A stretch of 64,000 nt of DNA. Origin: an uncultured Proteiniphilum sp. (GTDB taxonomy: Bacteria > Bacteroidota > Bacteroidia > Bacteroidales > Dysgonomonadaceae). The stretch's first letter is position 1. Each line of letters opens with the position of its first letter. Below are positions 63,732 through 64,000 of this stretch, in pieces. A program made the translations under genes and the position numbers. The stretch is from NCBI GenBank assembly GCA_927407015.1, contig CAKMJT010000002.1:1-64000 (forward strand). The letters are read 5' to 3'. The notes below the pieces were generated by a model, which saw only the letters and a list, made by a program, of their open reading frames with translations, searched no databases and had not been told where the DNA came from.

Positions 63732-64000
63732 CTAATGAAATAATTCAGCCAGCATACAGCGTGCCGATCCTCCGCCATTTGTCTCAATCGTCTGCAGGTC
63801 GGTAGAAACGATCTGACTGAAGGTAGCGATGGTGTTCTCCTGCTCCGGCATTAAGGCATGGCGCGCAGATGCAGACATCACCATGAAGGGGTGACCGTTC
63901 CTGCTCTTCACTTCGAGCATATTGCCGGTAAACTGTGCTATCTGATCCAAAGTGATATCCACAATGATTTTACCGGTCGATGTGAGCCTCGCGACCACCT
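63732..64000 (-). CDS. CtlX-type amidinotransferase-fold hydrolase, C-terminal part
   Basis: Only the last about 89 residues are in the window; the gene continues past position 64000. The end GGGSARCMLAELFH carries the conserved catalytic-type Cys of the arginine-deiminase/amidinotransferase fold, and QFTGNMLEV with the MVMSASAR strand fits the citrulline-hydrolase (CtlX-like) group. Probably acts on a guanidino or ureido compound. A hairpin without a T-run (63709-63723) follows the stop. Confidence 0.8.
   Translation of the reverse strand, partial: VVARLTSTGKIIVDITLDQIAQFTGNMLEVKSRNGHPFMVMSASARHALMPEQENTIATFSQIVSTDLQTIETNGGGSARCMLAELFH

Overview
The window looks like chromosomal DNA of a Bacteroidota member, most likely order Bacteroidales. 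The evidence is two SusC/SusD outer-membrane pairs, two FecI-type sigma plus FecR-type anti-sigma pairs, TAnnTTTG-type -7 promoter boxes before many genes, almost no Shine-Dalgarno sequences, and the gene families present. Dysgonomonadaceae (Proteiniphilum/Petrimonas-like) is a guess, not something the sequence proves.

Layout. 0.2-9.3 kb, minus strand: a FecI/FecR-controlled SusC/SusD locus with a secreted calcineurin-like phosphoesterase. It is visibly AT-rich in its susC-susD-phosphoesterase part and is split by an IS701-like element whose transposase has an in-frame stop. 9.7-19.6 kb: housekeeping and metabolism (alpha-amylase, RNase P RNA, YihY-like membrane protein, YgjP-type peptidase, MlaE/MlaF-like lipid ABC transporter, sufC-sufD-sufS). 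19.7-38.7 kb: a plus-strand glucan-utilisation region. It starts with a sigma/anti-sigma pair and ends with SusC, SusD, a PKD surface glycan-binding lipoprotein, a GH16 endo-glucanase and a GH3 beta-glucosidase, which points to a beta-1,3- or mixed-linkage glucan.

Between that sigma/anti-sigma pair and its presumed SusC target sits the most unusual part (22.1-28.1 kb). It is a five-gene cassette that reads as a divergent chaperone-usher pilus system: a secreted pilin-like subunit, a PapD-like chaperone with the expected Arg and Lys, a two-domain protein whose C-terminal half resembles the subunit (a tip-adhesin layout), a 938-residue outer-membrane barrel as candidate usher, and a convergent second subunit paralogue. 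Bacteroidales pili described so far are mainly the lipoprotein-derived type V kind, so this is the best candidate for an undescribed system.

39-64 kb is mostly conserved core: Pif1/HRDC helicase, AAA ATPase, beta-propeller protein, an outer-membrane protein/PII/Amt nitrogen cluster, argS, tcdA, rubrerythrin, an ABC-F ATPase, an HhH-barrel protein divergent from an MltF-like transglycosylase, GNAT, parE-like topoisomerase, coaD, S41 protease, PPK2, a third ECF sigma with small membrane proteins, mscL, and the end of a CtlX-type hydrolase. Two degenerate heptanucleotide-repeat tracts, both starting directly after a stop codon, are a second feature worth attention. No tRNA, rRNA or CRISPR array was found.
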